Positions 16,942-26,992 of a DNA stretch of 64,000 nucleotides are shown in pieces. The notes under the pieces were generated by a model. That model searched no databases. It was not told the origin of the DNA and saw only the letters and a list, made by a program, of their open reading frames with translations. The translations under genes were made by a program, and so were the position numbers. The first letter of the stretch is position 1. Every line of letters begins with the position of its first letter. The DNA comes from Candidatus Nitrosopumilus sp. (GTDB lineage: Archaea; Thermoproteota; Nitrososphaeria; Nitrososphaerales; Nitrosopumilaceae): positions 1 to 64,000 of the forward strand of contig VMDM01000005.1 in the NCBI GenBank assembly GCA_008080815.1, written 5' to 3'.

Positions 16942-17574
16942 ATGAAGTTAATTGGGAAATTAGAAATAAAATCTTCAGAAAAAATCTCCAAATTTCTAAA
17001 TGAAGAACACGTAGGCAGGGTTGCAAGCATTGATGCAAATGGTTTTCCTCAAATAATTCCTATGAATTTTGTATTTGCAAATAATTCCATCTATATGCAT
17101 TCATTTCCCAGAGGAGAAAAAATTGAAAATATAATTAAAAATAATAAAGTTGGTTTTGAGGTTGACAGAGAACTAGAATTTTTACCCTCATACTTTTCTC
17201 ATCCCACTGATGCATCTCAAGCAGATACATTGTACATTAGTGTAGTAATCAAAGGTATTGGAACTTTGATTGAAGATGATTCAGAAAAAGCATTGGCATT
17301 AAATGCATTGATGGAAAAATATCAGCCAGAGGGACATTATGAAAAAATACAAGACAATGATCTTGTTTTAGATGAGGTTGCAATTATCAAAGTAATTCCT
17401 CAACAAATGAAAGGAAAATACAAAATTGGACAACAATTGCCACCTGAATCTAGAATCATTTTGGCAAAAAAAATTCTACAAAGAAATTCCGAAAATGCAT
17501 TAAAAACTATCAAAACAATGGGCTTTGAAATTACCTCTGATGGATTAAAAATGGTAGAAGATCCAGTTTGGTAA
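16942..17574 (+). CDS. pyridoxamine-5'-phosphate-oxidase-like FMN-binding protein
   Basis: A 210-residue split-barrel flavoprotein. FLNEEHVGRVASIDANGFP and IIPMNFVFANNSIYMHSF (about 20-57) are the typical first strands, with GFEVDRELEF and ISVVIKGIGTLIED following. This matches the NimA/PPOX-like branch that binds FMN or F420. The substrate is unknown. It precedes uvrB by 49 nt on the same strand but is probably not functionally tied to it. Confidence 0.8.
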   Translation: MKLIGKLEIKSSEKISKFLNEEHVGRVASIDANGFPQIIPMNFVFANNSIYMHSFPRGEKIENIIKNNKVGFEVDRELEFLPSYFSHPTDASQADTLYISVVIKGIGTLIEDDSEKALALNALMEKYQPEGHYEKIQDNDLVLDEVAIIKVIPQQMKGKYKIGQQLPPESRIILAKKILQRNSENALKTIKTMGFEITSDGLKMVEDPVW

Positions 17575-17623
17575 TTGTCATAATCACCATTGCTTTAAAT
17601 TCAGTTTTTAGAAATTTTGTGTA

Positions 17624-19576
17624 TTGTCACAGAAAATAAAATTTGAATTATCTTCAGATTACATTCCAACCGGTGATCAACCACAGGCAATTGATTCACT
17701 AGTTAAAGGTGTACAGAAAAATAAAGTTCAGACACTTATTGGGGTAACTGGCAGTGGAAAGACATTCACTGTTGCAAATGTAATTGCTCGAACTGGAAAA
17801 AATACTCTGGTAATATCTCACAATAAAACACTGGCAGCGCAACTTTATTCTGAACTAAAACAATTTTTTCCAAAAAACAATGTAGGTTATTTTGTCTCTT
17901 ACTATGATTACTATCAACCAGAAAGCTATCTGCCTCAAACCGATACCTATATTGAAAAAGATACTCAAATTAATGAAAAAATTGAAAAAATGAGGCTAGA
18001 GGCTACTGCCATGCTATTGTCCGGCGAGCCTACAATTATTGTCTCAACTGTATCTTGTATTTACTCACTAGGAAATCCTCAAGATTGGAAAGACCTCTCA
18101 ATTGTAATTAATTCTGGTGATGAAGTAAAACGAAATGACATAATCAAAAGACTAGTTGATGCAAGATATGAGCGAAATGATACTGAAGTACAACCTGGAT
18201 TCTTTAGAGTAAAAGGTGACACTTTGGATATCATTCCTGCATACTCTGAAGATATAGTTAGAATCTCTATGTTTGGAGATGAAGTAGAAAAAATTACTGT
18301 ACTTGATCATGTATCATTAAAAGAAAAAACAAATCTTTCTCAAATCAAAATTTTTCCTGCAAAACATTATCTTATTGCAAAAGATGTTCGTGAAAATGCA
18401 GTAAAATCGATTCGAGATGAACTTGAATCTAGATTACCTGAACTAAAAGAACTTGAAAAACAAAGACTATTGATGAGAACTAATTTCGATTTAGAAATGA
18501 TTGAAGAACTCGGATATTGTTCAGGAATTGAAAACTATTCTCGACATTTTGATGGTAGAAAGGCAGGTGAACAAGCTTTTTGTTTAATGGATTTCTTTGA
18601 AAATGACTATCTATTAGTTATTGATGAGTCACATGTCACCTTACCACAATTACATGGAATGTACAAAGGTGATCACTCTAGAAAAAAAGAGCTAGTCACT
18701 TATGGATTTAGATTGCCAAGTGCATATGATAATAGACCATTAAAATTCGAAGAGTTTGAAAAATATCTAAAAAACACAATCTTTGTTTCTGCAACTCCTG
18801 CAGATTACGAAAAAAAGATTTCATCAAACATTGCAGAACAAGTAGTTAGACCCACTGGATTACTTGATCCTCAAATTGAAATTCGTTCAACTAAAAATCA
18901 AATGGATGATCTAATCTCTGAAATCAATAAAAAAGTTGAAAAATCAGAGCGAGTTTTAGTCACAACTCTGACCAAAAGAATGGCAGAAGATTTGGCTGAA
19001 TATTTGTCTAAAAAACAGGTACGAGTTCGTTACATGCACTCTGAAATTGATGGTTTACAACGAACTGAACTAATTCGGCAACTACGTTTAGGTGAATTTG
19101 ATGTACTCGTAGGCATAAATCTACTCAGAGAAGGACTGGATATACCAGAAGTTTCTTTGGTGGCAATTCTTGATGCAGACAAGGAAGGATTTTTGAGAAA
19201 CTTTACTAGTTTGATTCAAACCTTTGGTAGGGCTGCAAGAAATTCTAATGGTTCAGTGATAATGTATGCTGATTCAGTAACAATGTCTATGAAAAATGCA
19301 ATTAATGAAACCAAAAGGCGTAGAGAAAAACAAATTACTTACAATAAAGAAAACAACATAGTTCCAAAAACAATCATTAAATCTGTTCCAGAACAAGTGA
19401 CTACACTTGATGACGTAAAGCTAAAATCCACACATGATATTTCAGCAGATATTATCGAGCTTGAAGCACAAATGAAAAAATATTCAGATGATCTTGATTT
19501 TGAAAAAGCAATCGAATGCAGAGATAGAATAAAGCGTCTTGAAAAGGAGATTCAAATTAAAAATGATAGAAAATAA
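17624..19576 (+). CDS. uvrB: excinuclease ABC subunit B
   Basis: The damage-verifying helicase-like subunit of bacterial-type nucleotide excision repair. It is 650 aa, near the bacterial 660-670. Walker A is GVTGSGKTFT (about 40-49). The beta-hairpin region is VSYYDYYQPESYLPQTDTY, and DEXX appears as LVIDESHVTLPQLHGMY. Helicase motif VI is QTFGRAARNSNG and the C-terminal UVR motif is KYSDDLDFEKAIECRDRI. Translation starts at TTG 17624. It leads the order uvrB-uvrA-uvrC with overlaps, a compact operon. The family is bacterial in origin and was presumably acquired by transfer. Confidence 0.96.
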   Translation: MSQKIKFELSSDYIPTGDQPQAIDSLVKGVQKNKVQTLIGVTGSGKTFTVANVIARTGKNTLVISHNKTLAAQLYSELKQFFPKNNVGYFVSYYDYYQPESYLPQTDTYIEKDTQINEKIEKMRLEATAMLLSGEPTIIVSTVSCIYSLGNPQDWKDLSIVINSGDEVKRNDIIKRLVDARYERNDTEVQPGFFRVKGDTLDIIPAYSEDIVRISMFGDEVEKITVLDHVSLKEKTNLSQIKIFPAKHYLIAKDVRENAVKSIRDELESRLPELKELEKQRLLMRTNFDLEMIEELGYCSGIENYSRHFDGRKAGEQAFCLMDFFENDYLLVIDESHVTLPQLHGMYKGDHSRKKELVTYGFRLPSAYDNRPLKFEEFEKYLKNTIFVSATPADYEKKISSNIAEQVVRPTGLLDPQIEIRSTKNQMDDLISEINKKVEKSERVLVTTLTKRMAEDLAEYLSKKQVRVRYMHSEIDGLQRTELIRQLRLGEFDVLVGINLLREGLDIPEVSLVAILDADKEGFLRNFTSLIQTFGRAARNSNGSVIMYADSVTMSMKNAINETKRRREKQITYNKENNIVPKTIIKSVPEQVTTLDDVKLKSTHDISADIIELEAQMKKYSDDLDFEKAIECRDRIKRLEKEIQIKNDRK

Positions 19577-22382
19577 ATTAAAAATTCGTGGTGCCCGTCA
19601 TCATAATCTAAAAAACATTGATGTTGATATTCCAAAAAATAAACTAGTTGTAATTAGTGGTTTGTCTGGTTCTGGAAAATCCACATTGGCATTTGATACA
19701 ATTTATGCTGAAGGTCAAAGAAGATATGTTGAATCACTCTCAGCTTATGCAAGACAATTTCTTGAAATGATGGATAAACCCGATGTTGATTCTATTGAGG
19801 GATTATCTCCTGCAATTTCAATTCAACAAAAAACTACAAGTAAAAATCCTCGTTCTACTGTTGGTACTACAACTGAAATCTATGATTACATGAGATTACT
19901 TTTTGCACGAATTGGAATTCCTCATTGTACAAACTGTGGTAGAAAAATTTCTACTCAATCAATTGAAACAATTTGTGATACCGTATTAGGTGAATTTTCA
20001 GATAAAAAAATACTGATTCTCTCACCAATAATTAAAAGAAAAAAAGGAACATACGAAAAATTATTTGAGCAAATCAAAAAAGATGGATACTCTAGAATCC
20101 GCCTAAATGGTGAAATTTTGAGCCTAAATGAGGAAATTCCGCCTCTTGACCGTCAAAAATGGCATAATATTGAGATTGTAGTTGATAGAATCACAATAGA
20201 AAAATCAGAACGTTCTAGATTGTTTGAGGCAATTCAAACTGCAATCAAAGCCTCAAAAGGTGAAGTAATGGTTGTCTCAGATGACACTGAAAAAATATTT
20301 TCACAAAATAATGCATGTCCTTACTGTGGATTAACTATTGGTGAACTAGAACCAAGAAATTTCTCATTTAATTCACCTTTTGGTTTGTGTAAAGATTGTA
20401 ATGGTTTAGGTGTAAAAATGAAGTTTGATGCAGAACTTGTAATTCCTGATAAATCAAAATCAATTCTTGAAGGTGCAATTGTTCCCTGGAGTGGAAGATT
20501 TTCCTCATTTAGAAAACAAGCACTTCGTGCAGTTGGAAAAAAATTTGGATTTGACTTGATGACTCCAATTGAGAAAATCAAACCACAACATCTGAAGATA
20601 ATTTTAGAAGGCACTGATGATATGATTGATTTTAGCTACGAGTCTCACTCAGGTGATTCTTCATGGCAATACACAAATTCCTTTGAGGGCGTATTAGATA
20701 ATCTTCAACGTGTCTTTATGGAGACTGATTCAGAGTCAAAAAGAGAATGGCTAAAACAATTCATGAGAGATACACCTTGTACTTCATGTAATGGAAAAAA
20801 ACTCAAACCAGAATCTCTAGCAGTAAAAATTAATGATAAAGGAATCATGGATGTATGTGATTTGTCCATTGACAAATGTTATGATTTCTTTGCAAATATC
20901 AAATTGACTGAAACTGAAACATACATTGCAAGAGATGTCCTCAAGGAAATCAAAGAACGTTTGGAATTTTTAATGAATGTTGGTTTGAACTATCTTACTT
21001 TGAATAGACTAAGTTCTACTCTTTCTGGAGGAGAATCACAAAGAATTCGTTTGGCTACTCAAATAGGCTCAAATCTTACAGGCGTCTTGTATGTACTTGA
21101 TGAGCCTACAATCGGACTTCATCAGCGTGATAATGAGCGACTAATTCATACACTAAACAAACTACGAAATCTAGGAAATACTGTAATTGTTGTAGAGCAT
21201 GACGAAGAAGTAATTAGAAATTCAGATTGGATGATTGACCTTGGTCCTGGTGCAGGTGTTCATGGTGGAGCTATAGTTTTTGAAGGTACTGTAAAACAAA
21301 TACTCAAAGGACAAAAATCGATAACTGGTAAATATCTAAAAGACAATTCCTTAATTCAACTAACTGATAAAATCAGAAATCGTTCTGGAACTCTTGAAAT
21401 AAAAAAAGCATCAGAGAATAATCTCAAAAACATTGACGTTGAAATTCCACTTGGTTTGTTTGTTTCAGTTACTGGTGTTTCTGGCTCTGGAAAATCTACA
21501 CTAATCAATGATATTTTACTCACTGCTCTTGAAAGCCACTTTTACAAATCAAATTCAAAACCTGGAGCCCATAAAGAAATCAAAGGTATTGAGAATTTAG
21601 ATAAAGTAATTGCCATTGATCAATCTCCAATTGGAAGAACTCCTAGATCAAACCCTGCTACATACATTGGTGCATTTACTCCAATTCGTGAACTATATGC
21701 CAATACCGAACTGTCCAAAGAACGTGGATATTCACCTGGACAATTTTCATTTAATGTTCCAGATGGAAGATGTTTTTCATGTGATGGTGATGGTGTCAAA
21801 CAAATTGAAATGCAATTTCTTTCAGATGTTTATGTAAGATGTGATGAATGTAAAGGAAAACGATACAATTCTGAAACATTATCTGTTTTGTACAAGGGAA
21901 AAAATATCTCAGATATTTTAGACATGACTGTTTTTGAAGCACTAAACTTTTTTGAAAATGTACCATCAATTAAAAGAAAATTAGAGACAATTAATGATGT
22001 AGGCTTGGGTTACATAAAATTAGGACAATCGTCAACTACCCTTTCTGGAGGGGAGGCTCAAAGAGTTAAACTTGCCTCAGAATTATCAAAACGTTCTACT
22101 GGTAAAACTCTGTATATTTTAGATGAACCAACAACTGGACTGCATTTTGCAGATGTTCAAAAATTACTAGATGTACTAAATAGATTAGTGAATTTAGGAA
22201 ATACTGTTGTAGTAATTGAGCACAACATGGATGTGATAAAAAATTCTGATTGGATTATTGATTTAGGTCCAGAGGGTGGTGATTCTGGTGGTTCCATAGT
22301 TTCATGCGGTACCCCCATTGAAATCTCAAAGGACTCTAAGAGTTATACTGGAAAATATCTTAAAAAACTCATTAAAAAATGA
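19563..22382 (+). CDS. uvrA: excinuclease ABC subunit A
   Basis: The damage-sensing ABC-type ATPase dimer. From the ATG at 19563 it is 939 aa, the normal length, and begins [18 protein letters not shown] like other UvrA proteins; an in-frame ATG at 19539 would add an atypical 8 residues. Walker A motifs are [12 protein letters not shown] and [15 protein letters not shown] signatures are [12 protein letters not shown] and [12 protein letters not shown]. Zinc modules include CTNCGRK, CPYCG and the [16 protein letters not shown] pair. It overlaps the end of uvrB by 14 nt and uvrC by 4 nt. Confidence 0.96.
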   Translation: MIENKLKIRGARHHNLKNIDVDIPKNKLVVISGLSGSGKSTLAFDTIYAEGQRRYVESLSAYARQFLEMMDKPDVDSIEGLSPAISIQQKTTSKNPRSTVGTTTEIYDYMRLLFARIGIPHCTNCGRKISTQSIETICDTVLGEFSDKKILILSPIIKRKKGTYEKLFEQIKKDGYSRIRLNGEILSLNEEIPPLDRQKWHNIEIVVDRITIEKSERSRLFEAIQTAIKASKGEVMVVSDDTEKIFSQNNACPYCGLTIGELEPRNFSFNSPFGLCKDCNGLGVKMKFDAELVIPDKSKSILEGAIVPWSGRFSSFRKQALRAVGKKFGFDLMTPIEKIKPQHLKIILEGTDDMIDFSYESHSGDSSWQYTNSFEGVLDNLQRVFMETDSESKREWLKQFMRDTPCTSCNGKKLKPESLAVKINDKGIMDVCDLSIDKCYDFFANIKLTETETYIARDVLKEIKERLEFLMNVGLNYLTLNRLSSTLSGGESQRIRLATQIGSNLTGVLYVLDEPTIGLHQRDNERLIHTLNKLRNLGNTVIVVEHDEEVIRNSDWMIDLGPGAGVHGGAIVFEGTVKQILKGQKSITGKYLKDNSLIQLTDKIRNRSGTLEIKKASENNLKNIDVEIPLGLFVSVTGVSGSGKSTLINDILLTALESHFYKSNSKPGAHKEIKGIENLDKVIAIDQSPIGRTPRSNPATYIGAFTPIRELYANTELSKERGYSPGQFSFNVPDGRCFSCDGDGVKQIEMQFLSDVYVRCDECKGKRYNSETLSVLYKGKNISDILDMTVFEALNFFENVPSIKRKLETINDVGLGYIKLGQSSTTLSGGEAQRVKLASELSKRSTGKTLYILDEPTTGLHFADVQKLLDVLNRLVNLGNTVVVIEHNMDVIKNSDWIIDLGPEGGDSGGSIVSCGTPIEISKDSKSYTGKYLKKLIKK

Positions 22383-23965
22383 CTTTTGACATCTCAAAAA
22401 TCACAATTCCAACTGATCCTGGAATTTATTTGATGAAAGACAAGGATGAAAAAATTATCTATATTGGAAAGGCAAAAAATCTCAAAAAACGCGTAAAGTC
22501 ATATTTTCTTAAAAACCAAAATTACAAGACTCAAAAACTAGTTGAAAATATTTCATCCATTGAATTTGTTTTAACTGATAATGAAAGTGAAGCATTTCTT
22601 TTAGAATCCAACATGATCAAAAAATACCGACCACGATTTAATATTGAATTAAAAGATCAACAACGTTACACATATCTCCGAGTAACTGATGAAAAATTTC
22701 CTCGATTACTTGTTGCACGTAGAACCCGAGATGGAACATTTTTGGGAAAAGGCAAAATCTACGGTCCTTTTACACAAGGTAGTTCAAAATTACTTACCAT
22801 TGGAGCATTACGTAAAGCATTTCAAATTAGAATTTGTAAAACATTACCAAAAAAAGTTTGTCTTGAATACCATTTAGGTAATTGTGAGGGTCCATGTGAA
22901 TTCAAAGAGGCTCAAGATAGATATTCTTCACATGTTGAATCACTTGAAGAAGTTTTGAAAGGAAAAAACCAAACAAAAATTTTCACAAAAAAATTAGAAA
23001 ACGAAATGAAACTTGCAGCAGATCTTCAACAATTTGAACGTGCAAAAGAAATTCGAGACACTTTGATTAGATTGGGAAGCCTTCAAACAAAACAAAAGAT
23101 GGAATATGTGGAAAATTCTGATGAGGAATATTTTGGTATTGCAATAAAGGAATACTCTGCAATAGTTATGAATTTTAGAATGATTAATGGTGTAATTCGT
23201 GACAGTGACAAATTCTTTTTTGATCTTGTTGGTGAAAATTCATTTTCAAATTTCCTTTATCAGTATTATTCAACACATCAAATCCCACGACACATTATTG
23301 TCAGTGAACTTCCTGATGAGAATTATTTACTAGAATCTCTCTTATCTGAACAATCAGGTTTTACAGTAACCATTTCTTTACCACAAAAAGGAAAGAAACA
23401 AGACATCATGAATTTGATCATGAAAAATATAGCAATAATTGAGGAAAAAGGAACTGAACCTGGATTGGTTGAATTACAAGATTTGTTAGGATTAAGAACA
23501 CTTCCGAAGGTCATTGAATGTTTTGACATTTCTAATCATGGTGATTCTTTTGCAGTGGGCTCTATGGCACAATTTGTGGATGGACAACCTGAAAAATCTG
23601 GTTATAGAAAATTCAAAATTAAAACTGTTGAAGGTCGTGATGATTTTGCCATGATTGAAGAGGTAATCAAGAGAAGATACCTTCGATTATTAGAAGAGAA
23701 AAAACCTTTACCTGACTTGATAGTAATTGACGGAGGAAAAGGTCAATTATCCTCTGCATTAAGTTCATTGAAATCCCTTGGTCTAGATATTGATTGTATA
23801 TCGCTGGCAAAACAAAATGAAGAAATTTTCTTACCCCAAATTAAAGAATCAATCAAAATTCCTAAAGAAAATCAATCACTAAAAATTCTCCAACACATAA
23901 GAGATGAAACTCATAGATTTGGAGTATTGTATAATCGTACAATTCAAAAAAATGAAATAAAATAG
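22379..23965 (+). CDS. uvrC: excinuclease ABC subunit C, lacking C-terminal HhH domain
   Basis: The dual-incision nuclease of the Uvr system, 528 aa against about 600 in bacteria. The GIY-YIG domain is at residues 10-45 (PGIYLMKDKDEK, YIGKAKNLKKRV), and Cys residues (RICKTLPKKVCLEYHLG) follow. The UVR motif is near 215 (LQQFERAKEIRDTL). The RNase-H-like endonuclease domain has FDISNHG, VIDGGKGQL and DETHRFGVLYNR, which hold the catalytic Asp, Asp and His. The protein ends about 12 residues after that His, so the tandem helix-hairpin-helix module usual at the C-terminus is absent. The start overlaps uvrA (ATGA). Confidence 0.95.
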   Translation: MTFDISKITIPTDPGIYLMKDKDEKIIYIGKAKNLKKRVKSYFLKNQNYKTQKLVENISSIEFVLTDNESEAFLLESNMIKKYRPRFNIELKDQQRYTYLRVTDEKFPRLLVARRTRDGTFLGKGKIYGPFTQGSSKLLTIGALRKAFQIRICKTLPKKVCLEYHLGNCEGPCEFKEAQDRYSSHVESLEEVLKGKNQTKIFTKKLENEMKLAADLQQFERAKEIRDTLIRLGSLQTKQKMEYVENSDEEYFGIAIKEYSAIVMNFRMINGVIRDSDKFFFDLVGENSFSNFLYQYYSTHQIPRHIIVSELPDENYLLESLLSEQSGFTVTISLPQKGKKQDIMNLIMKNIAIIEEKGTEPGLVELQDLLGLRTLPKVIECFDISNHGDSFAVGSMAQFVDGQPEKSGYRKFKIKTVEGRDDFAMIEEVIKRRYLRLLEEKKPLPDLIVIDGGKGQLSSALSSLKSLGLDIDCISLAKQNEEIFLPQIKESIKIPKENQSLKILQHIRDETHRFGVLYNRTIQKNEIK

Positions 23966-23982
23966 AAAAAAGGAAAGTCTGT

Positions 23983-24669
23983 TTAGTTAACAGTAACTTT
24001 TCCGGTCATCCATGGGTGTACCATACAGAAGTAATCATAAGAACCTGCTGCATCAAATGTGAATGAATATGATGCTCCGGCCATGAGTAAGCTACTGTCA
24101 AATGCACCAGATGGACCGTCTGCTGGACTACCTGCGGTTACAGTATGTGCTGCGGTATCAACATTATCCCACTCTACAGTATCTCCTACACTAATTGAAA
24201 GTGATGCTGGTAAGTAACAAGAGTTTGACTCTTCACATCCTGGTGATGCGGTTCCTGCTGGAACGTCAACTATGTGAGTGGTTGGTCCTGCTGCTGCGGC
24301 TGCTGCTGCATCTGCTGCGGCTTGTGCTGCTGCTGCTTTAGCTGCTGCATCTGCTGCTGCTTTAGCTGCTGCTGCATCTGCTGCGGCTTGTGCTGCTGCT
24401 GCATCTGCTGCTGCTTTTTCAGCTGCTGCGGCTGCTGCTTTTTCAGCTGCTGCTGCTTTAGCTGCTGCATCTGCTGCTGCTTTTTCAGCTGCTGCATCTG
24501 CTGCTGCTTGAGAAGCTGCAGAGTTTTGAGTTTCCATTGGTTTGGAAACTACAGGTGCAGAAACTGCTGGACCTGCTGTTTGAACTCCATCCATGTAGAA
24601 TGCGAATCCAATACCTATAGCTACAATTGCAACTGTAAATCCAATTGCGATTTTGTCTATACTAGCCAT
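23983..24669 (-). CDS. membrane-anchored blue copper protein (cupredoxin) with Ala-rich stalk
   Basis: 228 aa. A single N-terminal membrane helix (IAIGFTVAIVAIGIGFAFY, about 7-25) is followed by a short linker, an extended Ala/Lys/Glu/Asp-rich stalk (about 52-128) and a plastocyanin-like domain (about 130-228). Type 1 copper ligands are all present: His in AAHTV, Cys in YDYFCMVHP, His in VHPWM and Met in PWMTG. A CEESNSCYLP Cys pair may form a disulfide. Ammonia-oxidising thaumarchaea use many such cupredoxins as periplasmic electron carriers instead of cytochromes. The donor and acceptor are unknown. It converges with uvrC, 18 nt apart. Confidence 0.9.
   Translation of the reverse strand: MASIDKIAIGFTVAIVAIGIGFAFYMDGVQTAGPAVSAPVVSKPMETQNSAASQAAADAAAEKAAADAAAKAAAAEKAAAAAAEKAAADAAAAQAAADAAAAKAAADAAAKAAAAQAAADAAAAAAAGPTTHIVDVPAGTASPGCEESNSCYLPASLSISVGDTVEWDNVDTAAHTVTAGSPADGPSGAFDSSLLMAGASYSFTFDAAGSYDYFCMVHPWMTGKVTVN
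24278..24525 (-). repeat. GCN-codon repeat encoding the Ala-rich stalk
   Basis: About 80 codons, mostly GCA and GCT with AAA, GAT and GAA interspersed, encode short imperfect units such as AAADAAAEK and AKAAAAEK. On the plus strand this appears as GCTGCTGC tracts and produces long spurious open frames of poly-Ala or poly-Cys. The spacing of charged residues suits a long single helix or helical rod. Imperfect units make it prone to length change between strains. Confidence 0.85.
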
Positions 24670-24689
24670 AATTGATCTAGAAATCTGAA

Positions 24690-24703
24690 TATACTAAATA
24701 AAT
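24690..24703 (-). promoter_or_regulatory. TATA box of the cupredoxin gene
   Basis: On the minus strand, TATTTAGTAT is centred about 27 nt upstream of the ATG (24669), consistent with a leaderless transcript. The rest of the gap to 24816 is very AT-rich with no gene seen. Confidence 0.5.
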
Positions 24704-24816
24704 CTAATTCCAATTTTTGATATATTCTATGAATTAACACTAGAAACTTTAGTTTTTTGCTATTTTTTAGAAATAATGATATTTTTATGATTTTTTTATT
24801 AGAATTTTAACATTTT

Positions 24817-25200
24817 TTATTTTCCAAATCTGTTTGCTTTATTGTCCTCTGGTATAATCAACTCACATGAAACTTCTAATTTTCTTTGATTGATTAATTG
24901 TCTGATAAATCCAATCCTTTTTTGGATTAGTTCACTTTGTGATTTTTTCTTACCTGTAAATTCATCAAAAATTTCAGTGTCATCAATTTTGATTTTAATG
25001 GAATCTTTATTTTTAATGATGAACACTCCAATGCCCCAAAAAATTCCTACATGTAGAGCAATAGTTTTTGATTCAGAATTTGAAATTTTATCTTTATAAT
25101 TTTCTACATGTTCTCTATTCTCAAAAACTGTTTTCTCATCTGATTCAATTAGCCATGAAATTTTTTCTTTATCTCCATAGGCATACAAAACATGTTTCAA
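24817..25200 (-). CDS. uncharacterised protein
   Basis: A 127-residue protein (MKHVLYAYGDKEKISWL) with mixed strands and helices and one hydrophobic stretch, IALHVGIFWGIGVFIIK (about 47-63). That stretch could be a core beta segment rather than a membrane helix, since it is followed by KNKDSIKIKIDDTEIFDEF. I recognise no family. It stands alone between AT-rich gaps. A real gene is likely from composition and clean ends. Confidence 0.55.
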   Translation of the reverse strand: MKHVLYAYGDKEKISWLIESDEKTVFENREHVENYKDKISNSESKTIALHVGIFWGIGVFIIKNKDSIKIKIDDTEIFDEFTGKKKSQSELIQKRIGFIRQLINQRKLEVSCELIIPEDNKANRFGK

Positions 25201-25276
25201 TTGTCAATCAAAAAGTGGTTTTTTATCAATATATTTTGAATCCCTCACTTATGATCAAAGATAAAAAGATGTAATT

Positions 25277-25483
25277 ATGCTTGAATCCCAACAGTTCTTC
25301 TCACGAATGGTTGATGAATTAGTTGAGTTTTCCGAATATGATCCTGAACTTGCTGACGGAATCAAATGGTTAGATGAACAGGCTCAGAAAAAAGGAATTA
25401 CTTTCTATGATATGGTTTTTGAAGTTTTGTACAAACATGATGTTAATTCAAAAGCAAAAGATTGGCTTAGTACCAGAAACTAA
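25277..25483 (+). CDS. small uncharacterised protein
   Basis: A 68-residue helical protein (MLESQQFFSRMVDELVEF) rich in Asp and Glu, with no metal motif or membrane segment. It has its own upstream AT-rich promoter-like stretch (ATATATTTTG near 25230). It ends immediately before the convergent citrate synthase gene. No family is recognised. Confidence 0.55.
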   Translation: MLESQQFFSRMVDELVEFSEYDPELADGIKWLDEQAQKKGITFYDMVFEVLYKHDVNSKAKDWLSTRN

Positions 25484-25484
25484 A

Positions 25485-26648
25485 CTATTTTCTCAAATCT
25501 AATCGCTCATATTTACAACCTTCAGGTCCACAATATTTTCCAACATATGTTGCCTTTGGTCTATAGAGTGCAGGTTTTGGAGCTGCCTCTGCAAATTTCT
25601 CTTCAATGATATGTGCTGCCCATCCAACAACTCTTGAAATTGCAAAGATTGGTGTGTTCAAATCTACAGGAATTTTTAGCATATAGTATAATGATGCACT
25701 ATACAAGTCAACGTTTGGATAGATGTCTTTTCCTTTCATCTCTTTCATTAATTTTATTGTAGTAGTTTCAACTTTTTCCGTAATTGCAAACCATGGTTCT
25801 TTTGTTTTTTCAGCAAGTTCACTAGATAATTTTTTGAGTACTGTTGCTCTTGGGTCATAAGTTCTATAGACTGCATGACCCATTCCCATAATTCTATCTC
25901 CTTTCTCCATTCTTTCTTTGATCCATGATTCGACTCTATCAATTTCTTGAATGTCTAACAACATCTTCATGACTTCTGTATTTGCTCCTCCATGAAGTTC
26001 ACCACTTAGTGCTCCAATTGCTGCACTTGATGCAGAATACATATGTGCTCTAGTTGATGCAACTTGTCTTGCAGTAAATGTTGATGCATTGAATGTATGG
26101 TCTGCATGTAAAATCAAACACCTATCGAAAATCTTTTCAACTTCTGCATCAGGTTTCTCACCTGTCATCATGTAAAGAAAATTTGCTGCATGACTCAATG
26201 TAGGATCTGGATCCACCAGAGGTAACCCATCTCTGATTCTTTGCCAACTTGCAATAATTGTTGGAACTTTTGCAATCAGATTGATGGCTTTTTCATAACT
26301 TGCATCTTTATTTGAAAATTCTTCATCATAATACCCTGCTAGTGCAGAAACAAATGCTTGTAACATATCCATTGGGTCTGCATCTTTTCTCCAGTTTCCC
26401 ATGTTTTTTTGCATTTGCTTTGGAATGTATCTTGCCTCGATTAATTTGGCATTAAAATCATCTAATTGTACTTTGGTAGGTAAGTTGTCATATAGTAAGA
26501 GATATGCGGTTTCTTCAAAGGTTGAATTTTCAACCAAATCCATAATGTCGTATCCACGATAGATTAGTCTGCCTTTCTCACCATCAATATTGGAAATTCT
26601 CGTATCTGCAACTTCGACACCTCTCAATCCAATATTTTTTGTCTCCAT
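25485..26648 (-). CDS. gltA: citrate synthase
   Basis: It condenses oxaloacetate and acetyl-CoA to citrate. It is 387 aa, the short archaeal/Gram-positive type. It begins with GLRGVEVADTRISNIDG, and the catalytic residues sit in LHADHTFNAST (His), GMGHAVYRTYDPRA (His) and the Asp-containing VDLYSASLYYML region. GALSGELHGGANTEVMKML is the family signature. It feeds the citric-acid branch and, via 2-oxoglutarate, glutamate; sucCD is at 1.6-3.6 kb. Confidence 0.95.
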   Translation of the reverse strand: METKNIGLRGVEVADTRISNIDGEKGRLIYRGYDIMDLVENSTFEETAYLLLYDNLPTKVQLDDFNAKLIEARYIPKQMQKNMGNWRKDADPMDMLQAFVSALAGYYDEEFSNKDASYEKAINLIAKVPTIIASWQRIRDGLPLVDPDPTLSHAANFLYMMTGEKPDAEVEKIFDRCLILHADHTFNASTFTARQVASTRAHMYSASSAAIGALSGELHGGANTEVMKMLLDIQEIDRVESWIKERMEKGDRIMGMGHAVYRTYDPRATVLKKLSSELAEKTKEPWFAITEKVETTTIKLMKEMKGKDIYPNVDLYSASLYYMLKIPVDLNTPIFAISRVVGWAAHIIEEKFAEAAPKPALYRPKATYVGKYCGPEGCKYERLDLRK

Positions 26649-26669
26649 ACTGAGCCTAGAAAAAAACTG

Positions 26670-26682
26670 CTATTATATTTTC
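26670..26682 (-). promoter_or_regulatory. TATA box of the citrate synthase gene
   Basis: On the minus strand AAAATATAATAG lies about 27 nt upstream of the ATG at 26648, and no Shine-Dalgarno is seen. This is the layout of a leaderless archaeal promoter. Confidence 0.5.
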
Positions 26683-26763
26683 TCAAAAAAAGGTCTCTGA
26701 AATTGATCTTTTTGTCTATATTGGCAACACTTGATCATAAAAGAGAATTATTCATCAATTATT

Positions 26764-26952
26764 ATGAATCAATCCGAAAGAAAACAACTCACAAATTTAG
26801 ATGACTTGATTCTATCTGCTTCAAAAGAGGAATTGATCAAAATTCAAGAAATCGATCGACAGAATCAATTAGAGGGACACTCACTTTATGAAATCTACCT
26901 TGATTCAACAAATTTGATTGATCAAAAAATCAAAAATTCTAGAAAAAACTAG
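26764..26952 (+). CDS. small acidic protein, unknown
   Basis: A 62-residue protein from the ATG at 26764 (MNQSERKQLTNLDDLIL); an in-frame TTG at 26731 would add 11 residues but is less likely. It is helical and polar, with no motif recognised. It is divergent from citrate synthase and 40 nt before the DHH gene, so it could share that gene's transcript. Confidence 0.5.
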   Translation: MNQSERKQLTNLDDLILSASKEELIKIQEIDRQNQLEGHSLYEIYLDSTNLIDQKIKNSRKN

Positions 26953-26992
26953 ATTCTATATTTCATTTAAATGAGGGACAGCGTCGGTTTTC

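Noticed and set aside
19539-19562. Upstream ATG for uvrA
   Set aside because: It would add a basic octapeptide inside uvrB; conserved UvrA sequence starts right after ATG 19563.
24274-24675. Long plus-strand open frames of poly-Cys and poly-Ala
   Set aside because: They are the reverse strand and shifted frames of the GCN repeat in the cupredoxin gene; the minus strand alone gives a signal helix and a copper site.
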